A stretch of DNA of 64,000 nucleotides, taken from assembly GCA_024687125.1 (NCBI GenBank), contig JAILFA010000117.1, positions 1 to 64,000 of the forward strand. Reading direction: 5' to 3'. Position 1 is the first letter of the stretch. Every line of letters starts with the position of its first letter. The notes beneath the pieces were generated by a model. That model was not told the origin of the DNA. It was given only the letters and a program-made list of their open reading frames with translations, and made no database searches. This stretch comes from Lachnospiraceae bacterium (GTDB taxonomy: Bacteria; Bacillota; Clostridia; Lachnospirales; Lachnospiraceae). The position numbers and the translations under genes were made by a program. Below are positions 59,885 through 64,000 of this stretch, in pieces.

Positions 59885-60334
59885 TTAATGAATACTCATA
59901 ACCATTTCTATTTCGTCATCGTCTTCTACACCGGTAGCAGAAAAGCCCATGCTCTCATACAGTTTTCCGGCTATGGGATTGTTTTTGTTACAGGTCAGGA
60001 CGATCCTGTCCGAATCTCCAAAAGGCTTCGTCCTTATATAATCGATCACCTGCTTCAGTGCCTCTCTGCCGTATCCTCGGCCCTGCATCGACTCATCGAT
60101 CATCATATGCCAGATATCATACTCGGGGACATCATAGTCATAGATCACCATGACATACCCGACCATGGTCCCTTCTGCATAGATTCCGAACGGCTGGCAC
60201 TGGTCTCTGTATACATAGGCCTGCGCCAGACTCCGGATCGGATGGGACACGAAGTTCTCCTGACCTGCAGCCAGCTTCAGATGAAAAGCGTCAATGAAGT
60301 TTTCCTCTGTTATTGCTCTAAGCTCTACTCTCAT
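59885..60334 (-). CDS. GNAT-family N-acetyltransferase (BltD/spermidine acetyltransferase-like)
   Basis: The 149-residue protein has the GNAT fold with the acetyl-CoA-binding segment MQGRGYGREALKQVIDYI (Q/RxxGxG/A) near residues 85 to 100 and the C-terminal strand LYESMGFSATG. The N-terminal part (MRVELRAITEENFIDAFHLKL, YRDQCQPFGIYAEGTMVGYVM) is like spermidine/spermine acetyltransferases of Bacillus (BltD, PaiA relatives). It overlaps the methyltransferase gene upstream by four bases (ATGA). The substrate is not established. Confidence 0.88.
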   Translation of the reverse strand: MRVELRAITEENFIDAFHLKLAAGQENFVSHPIRSLAQAYVYRDQCQPFGIYAEGTMVGYVMVIYDYDVPEYDIWHMMIDESMQGRGYGREALKQVIDYIRTKPFGDSDRIVLTCNKNNPIAGKLYESMGFSATGVEDDDEIEMVMSIH

Positions 60335-60981
60335 TTTTCAGCCCTGAGTGTATGGGTCGAACCCCAGCTGCCGAGTTCTTCGACATTTGAAAAGCCCGCG
60401 GACAGTAGCAGTTTCTTTTCATGATCCACCGTCATGGGCGTATCATAATGGTAGAAAACACCGTCGGCCAGATCCTGCTCTTTTCTGAGCCGTATCAGTT
60501 CCCGGCGGAAATATGCTTCCTGATCATCCGTATCAGCGAAAAAATCCGTCAGCACAAAACAGCCTCCCGGTTTTAGTGCTTTCCAAAGCTTTGTATACAG
60601 CGGGAGCTTTTCCTCTTCAGAAAAGTGATGCAGTGATTCCACCGAAACTGCAGCATGGAAGGCTTCTTCACCGAACGGTACATCAAAGTAAGAACCGCAG
60701 ACGGTCGTGATGTCTTTATCGGGCAGCTTATCTTTCAGTGCATTCAGCATGGCCTCGGTAAGATCGATCCCCGTAACCTTTGCCGCCGGATTCAGATCAA
60801 AAAACGCTTCCAGCTCCAGGCCCGTTCCGCAGCCCAGATCGAGAACCGCTGCATTTTCTGTCATCGGGAGCAGCGAAGCCGTAAAGGCGTAAAACGCCGA
60901 ATCTTCTTCGACATACTGTCTCATGTGTTCATCGTAACCTTCCACACGGGCGGTAAAAAAATCGTCCATTCTTTCTAACAC
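60331..60981 (-). CDS. Class I SAM-dependent methyltransferase
   Basis: The 216-residue protein has the class I SAM-binding motif VLDLGCGTGLE (~48 to 58), the acidic residue in VTGIDLTEAML and motif IV around LTDFFADTD. It starts with GTG at 60981 behind AGGAG, or possibly the ATG at 60969. It is translated together with the GNAT gene downstream (4-base overlap). It resembles the UbiE/SmtA group; substrate unknown. It lies 23 bases after the end of the interrupted methyltransferase described next. Confidence 0.88.
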   Translation of the reverse strand: MLERMDDFFTARVEGYDEHMRQYVEEDSAFYAFTASLLPMTENAAVLDLGCGTGLELEAFFDLNPAAKVTGIDLTEAMLNALKDKLPDKDITTVCGSYFDVPFGEEAFHAAVSVESLHHFSEEEKLPLYTKLWKALKPGGCFVLTDFFADTDDQEAYFRRELIRLRKEQDLADGVFYHYDTPMTVDHEKKLLLSAGFSNVEELGSWGSTHTLRAEK

Positions 60982-61004
60982 TGCTGTTTTCTCCTGTTCT
61001 GTAT

Positions 61005-61538
61005 TTATGGCTTCTTCGCGAGATACAAAACATAGGTATCGTTGAACACGACCCTGTCTCCGGCTTCCAGTACCGTGCTTTTCAGTTTCTCAAAGAACTC
61101 CGTTCGGATGGGGTCGGGGATCACGATATGGTCACAGTGTGTTCCGGAAAACCGGACATATTCGTCCGCAGTGAACACCCGCCGCCCTTTGAATTCATAC
61201 TTTTCTACATCCGAATACCCATATTCCGGCGCGGCAGTATAGTTGAATCCCCCATGTGTATACGGAATATCCGGCTTATAGTATTTGTCGTAAAGCGCCT
61301 GGATCTTCTCATACAAAGCCTCGTTATCCGACCTGTATTCAGATGAAGTCATCATCATCGCGAGCGTTCCGCCCGGTTTCAAAAGGTCAAAGGTCTTTGC
61401 ATACGCGATCTCTTCCGGGATCCACTGGATCGTGGCCGCCGAATAGATCATATCAAACTTCATATCACCGAAATCATGGGTGATGAAGTCATCATTCACG
61501 ATATCGAAATTGGGCAGCTTTCCATACTTTTCTTTCAT
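61005..61538 (-). pseudogene. C-terminal part of a class I methyltransferase, cut off by an in-frame TGA
   Basis: This 177-residue open stretch begins in mid-fold. Its first residues (KYGKLPNFDIVNDDF ... MIYSAATIQWIPEE) are the central part of a SAM methyltransferase whose SAM-binding motif I lies upstream, before a stop codon at 61586-61584. The 15 codons between that stop and the first ATG here still encode the expected residues CEYHAIELGGHLYRK, all in the same frame. So the gene is one frame broken by a single TGA, and this part alone lacks motif I and should not bind SAM. It may be a recent point mutation (GGA to TGA at a glycine site), a sequencing error, or a read-through product. Confidence 0.75.
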
Positions 61539-61583
61539 TTTACGATACAGATGCCCGCCCAGTTCGATCGCATGGTATTCGCA

Positions 61584-62429
61584 TCAGGTCCGGAGCACGG
61601 GATCTGTTGCCTGTCCCGTTCCCGGACCGATCTCCAACACACTCTTTCCGGGGCCTGTTCCGACCTGATCATTTAAAAAGGCAAACAGTTCTTCACTGTA
61701 CCTGGGACGATATCTGTCGAACTGATCCGGGATCGTATCAAATACTCTGCGAAACTCATCCTGCTCCAGTTCATGTATATCGTCTTCCGTGATCGGGCGC
61801 AGCTCTCTGTTCTCTGCACGGTAGATCGTTCCAACGATATCGATCTTTCCCCTTTTGATAAAGAAAGCGCTTCTGTCCTCCATGGCATAAATCGTGCGCG
61901 TCTCTGACATTTTTAATGTCTGTTCGTACCGCCATGTATCATCCGGGTCATGATGGCAGCTCACGGTAATGTTCGTCAGCCCCAGCCCTGGGAAAGCCTC
62001 CATGGATTCAAAGAAATCCACCGTACTGCGTGCCATGTTCATGGATCCCGCGCTCACACCGAAAACAGCTGCGCGGCAGTCAAGCAGCGCCTCATAGCAG
62101 TCCTTCTCCCTGATCAGGTCAAGCTGTTCCTCACAGACTCCGCCGCCCATCAGAAATATGCAGTCGGCGTTTTCTACAAGCGTTTTTGCCTCGGAAGGTT
62201 CCATGCGCTGATCGATCACGCAGTGCTCCTCAAACGGCAGGCCCTGTTCCGCGAACATTTCATACATGCCGTTGCAGTCATCGTCATTCTGCGCATACGC
62301 AAGCGGGCAGGCGGTGATGAAAACGATACTCTTTCGCACAGTCAGTTCTGCGCGAAGCCGTTTTGCTATCTCTTCAGGAAAATGATGCTCCGGAAACCCG
62401 CTGAATACAGCCAATAATTCTTTTCTCAT
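61584..62429 (-). CDS. Peptidase S51-like protein fused to methyltransferase N-terminus (ends at in-frame TGA)
   Basis: Residues 1 to ~205 are a peptidase S51 (dipeptidase E/cyanophycinase-like) domain: FLMGGG at 92 to 97, the nucleophile Ser126 in FGVSAGSMNMA, and CHHD with His160. Residues ~225 to 281 begin a class I methyltransferase: RRVFDTIPDQFDRYRPRYSEE and motif I VLEIGPGTGQA, then TGA at 61586-61584. The methyltransferase continues in frame to 61005. As one unit it would be 474 codons. In other Clostridia I know these as separate genes, so the fusion is itself odd. Its start overlaps the RsgA stop by one base. The S51 half could still be active, cleaving Asp-X dipeptides or a related substrate. 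Confidence 0.8.
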   Translation of the reverse strand: MRKELLAVFSGFPEHHFPEEIAKRLRAELTVRKSIVFITACPLAYAQNDDDCNGMYEMFAEQGLPFEEHCVIDQRMEPSEAKTLVENADCIFLMGGGVCEEQLDLIREKDCYEALLDCRAAVFGVSAGSMNMARSTVDFFESMEAFPGLGLTNITVSCHHDPDDTWRYEQTLKMSETRTIYAMEDRSAFFIKRGKIDIVGTIYRAENRELRPITEDDIHELEQDEFRRVFDTIPDQFDRYRPRYSEELFAFLNDQVGTGPGKSVLEIGPGTGQATDPVLRT

Positions 62430-63070
62430 CAGACCATCTCCTTATTGAACTTTTTATATGCTTTGGCCCACTTGGATATCTCTTTTTTCCTGGCATGGTT
62501 ATTTGTATTTTCCCTGCCCAGATTTTTGTAGAGTTCATATCTTTCCGCGGATAATTCGCCGCTTGCGATAGCTGCCTTGACCGCACAGCCCGGTTCCGTT
62601 TCATGCCTGCAGTTTCTGAATCTGCATCTGCTCTCCAGCTCCAGGATATCCGAAAACGTCTCATCGATCCCGTCCTGCACGTCCGCCATACCAATTTCGC
62701 GCATGCCGGGAGTATCGATGATCGTAACCTGACCCGGAAGTTCTATCATCTTGCGGAATGTAGTGGTATGTCTTCCTTTGTCATCACCTTCTCTGACAGC
62801 GGATGTCTTTAAAACTTCTTCTCCCGCCAAAGTGTTGATCAGTGTTGATTTGCCTGTACCGGATGACCCCATCAGGCAGATGGTCACTCCGGGTGTCATA
62901 TACTCCTTAAGTTCATCAAGCCCGATCCCATAACGGGCCGATATGGCATGCACCCGCACCTTATCGGAAATCTGCTCCACCTCGCTTATATATCTTCCTG
63001 TGTTTGTACAAAGGTCAGATTTCGTGAGGATCACAACCGGGATCGCGCCGCCATGAACGGCAATACTCAC
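62429..63070 (-). CDS. rsgA: RsgA ribosome-assembly GTPase, N-terminally truncated
   Basis: RsgA is the circularly permuted GTPase that helps mature the 30S subunit. Visible motifs come in the permuted order: G4 TKSDL, G5 SARYG, G1 GSSGTGKST, a G2 region RHTTTFRK and G3 DTPGM, then the zinc finger CRFRNCRHETEPGC. The GTG at 63070 gives 213 residues against about 300 to 350 normally. Upstream in the same frame FIVTSLNEDYNYNR (63124 to 63085), the usual start of the GTPase domain, is present. The N-terminal OB fold is absent, because the frame runs directly into the 3' end of the FMN-binding gene. A GGAGGTG at 63138 could drive start at ATT 63121. Probably a damaged or second copy. Confidence 0.75.
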   Translation of the reverse strand: MSIAVHGGAIPVVILTKSDLCTNTGRYISEVEQISDKVRVHAISARYGIGLDELKEYMTPGVTICLMGSSGTGKSTLINTLAGEEVLKTSAVREGDDKGRHTTTFRKMIELPGQVTIIDTPGMREIGMADVQDGIDETFSDILELESRCRFRNCRHETEPGCAVKAAIASGELSAERYELYKNLGRENTNNHARKKEISKWAKAYKKFNKEMV

Positions 63071-63159
63071 GTATCTTGTTATACGGTTATAATTGTAGTC
63101 TTCATTGAGCGAAGTGACAATAAAGAGATAACACCTCCGTAGTACTATTATGCCGCAAT

Positions 63160-63552
63160 CTACAGTTCCGTTCTCAGAGCATTCCTGACGGCTTCCTTTA
63201 TCACCTCGCTGGACATCGTTGCACCTGAAACCGCATCTACCTCGATATCATTTCTCTTTACCATATCCTTGACTATAACATCTGCAGGGTGTCCCTTGCC
63301 GCACTCATGCTTTAGGATTTCAATATCCCGGATCATCCCATCTGATACGTTTACTCGGACTTCCACCTTGATGAGGTCCGTCTCGCTATGACCGTGATAT
63401 ATACCATCCTCGACCCGGCTGACATCAATCCCCGATCTGTCAAACGCCTTGATCTGACTGCTCATCCTGTTGATGACTATCAAAGCCACTGATATTATGA
63501 GCACCGCAAAAATGATCACGATTGAAAGCAGAGCTTTAAACGGCTTTTTCAT
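63160..63552 (-). CDS. Membrane-anchored FMN-binding domain protein
   Basis: The 130-residue protein has one N-terminal membrane helix (MKKPFKALLSIVIIFAVLIISVALI) and a small FMN-binding domain (PF04205-like) ending ISEVDAVSGATMSSEVI-type sequence; here DAVSGATMSSEVIKEAV holds the Ser-Gly-Ala-Thr motif whose Thr carries covalently attached FMN in NqrC and RnfG-like proteins. It may shuttle electrons outside the membrane. The frame is open to 63687, but GGAG before the ATG at 63552 fixes the start, which overlaps the flavodoxin stop by 17 bases. Its stop is only ~33 bases before the broken RsgA homology. Confidence 0.85.
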   Translation of the reverse strand: MKKPFKALLSIVIIFAVLIISVALIVINRMSSQIKAFDRSGIDVSRVEDGIYHGHSETDLIKVEVRVNVSDGMIRDIEILKHECGKGHPADVIVKDMVKRNDIEVDAVSGATMSSEVIKEAVRNALRTEL

Positions 63553-64000
63553 TGTCTTTTTCTCCAAGATAAGATACGATCGGCTCAATGAATTTAATGT
63601 CAGAGATATCGTAGGATGAGGCCATCTTCTCGGCCATGACCCTTTCCTTTTCTGTCGCGTTTTTCTTATTCTTAAGGGCAGACACAAACATCTTCATTGC
63701 GATCCTTGACGGCGCCTTCATCTTTTCGTAGTTGAAACCGCCCTGGCAGTAGAACACGCTCATGTATTGCTTCTGTTCCTCTGTGAGCGCATTCTGAAGA
63801 AAAGTATCCACGTCCGGATTGTCATTCGGGCTGCCGCCCACACAGAACATTGCAAGACGCTTACCCTTCCAGCCGGCAGCTTTTCCCAGGAACCACTTCG
63901 CTTTTACAAGACTCCCCGCCATGGCCCATCCGCCATAGCAGATCGCATCATAATCATCAAAAAACGCAGCGGGTTTCTTCTGGGCAGCCTTAAAATCAAG
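63536..64000 (-). CDS. Flavodoxin-domain protein, 5' end outside the window
   Basis: The frame is open through the window edge; about 154 C-terminal residues are seen, beginning DFKAAQKKPAAFFDDYDAICYGGWAMAGSLVKAKWFLGK. The YDAICYGGW segment followed by a helix and FCVGGSP matches the FMN-binding loops of Flavodoxin_5-type proteins. Such proteins carry FMN and work as small electron carriers. It overlaps the FMN-binding-domain gene by 17 bases, so the two flavoproteins probably act together. Confidence 0.8.
   Translation of the reverse strand, partial: LDFKAAQKKPAAFFDDYDAICYGGWAMAGSLVKAKWFLGKAAGWKGKRLAMFCVGGSPNDNPDVDTFLQNALTEEQKQYMSVFYCQGGFNYEKMKAPSRIAMKMFVSALKNKKNATEKERVMAEKMASSYDISDIKFIEPIVSYLGEKDNEKAV

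Noticed and set aside
61584-61586. The in-frame TGA as a selenocysteine codon
   Set aside because: Relatives have glycine there, not cysteine, and no SECIS-like hairpin is seen just after the TGA.
1-64000. CRISPR arrays, insertion sequences, prophage or integrase genes
   Set aside because: No regularly spaced repeats, transposase, integrase or phage structural motifs were found on either strand.

Overview
The window looks like a chromosomal segment of a moderately GC-rich Gram-positive anaerobe of the Clostridia, most likely a gut or rumen Lachnospiraceae. The signs are Lpl-type sugar ABC importers, YesM/YesN-like two-component pairs, a GH115 and a GH43 glycosidase, DUF4867, a monomeric PurL, QueH, CPBP proteases, LnrLMN-like and YtrABC-like ABC modules, Shine-Dalgarno sequences close to AGGAGG, and tRNA genes without encoded CCA. 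The taxonomy is inferred from gene content only. Coding density is high, most genes are on the minus strand, and no gene-free stretch exceeds about 300 bases. I saw no rRNA, CRISPR array, transposase, integrase or phage gene.

Layout. 1-2.2 kb (+): the C-terminal end of a penicillin-binding protein, a YfbR-like nucleotidase and proC. 2.3-17.4 kb (-): housekeeping genes, namely a K+ channel, metF, an SCP2-like protein with a histone-H1-like tail, tRNA-Thr, rho, a DUF5722 protein, putP, argS, queH, purL and a small unknown gene. 17.4-21.5 kb (-): an MBOAT acyltransferase, tRNA-Pro and a membrane HD-GYP protein with a long unexplained C-terminus. 21.6-42.2 kb: a carbohydrate-utilisation region with two sugar ABC importers, a YesMN-like sensor/regulator pair, GH43, DUF4867, GH115, an ABC-2 exporter and a lipoprotein metallo-beta-lactamase-fold protein. 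A PaaI-like thioesterase and a SleB-type wall hydrolase are on the opposite strand. The GH115 plus GH43 content fits hemicellulose (glucuronoarabinoxylan-type) use. cstA follows at 42.3-44 kb.

44-58 kb is an ABC-transporter-rich block. A minus-strand operon resembles the LnrJKLMN lipid-antibiotic sensing and efflux module (ATPase, two ABC-2 permeases, histidine kinase, NarL-type regulator), with an HHxxxDG acyltransferase gene overlapping its end. Divergent from it is a YtrABC-like operon with a perfect inverted-repeat operator at its promoter, then a heterodimeric ABC exporter pair. A TetR regulator with a CPBP protease closes the block.

58-64 kb (-) holds small regulators and enzymes: an XRE regulator fused to a superoxide-reductase-like domain with one changed metal ligand, a GNAT acetyltransferase, methyltransferases, an S51 peptidase fused to a methyltransferase that is broken by an in-frame TGA, an RsgA GTPase lacking its N-terminal third, an FMN-binding-domain protein and a truncated flavodoxin. 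This end shows signs of gene decay or rearrangement.

The leads I find most worth following are the acyltransferase-extended Lnr-like operon, the SOR-like XRE sensor, the interrupted S51-methyltransferase fusion, and a terminator whose T-run doubles as the -35 box of an apparently leaderless sensor-kinase gene.
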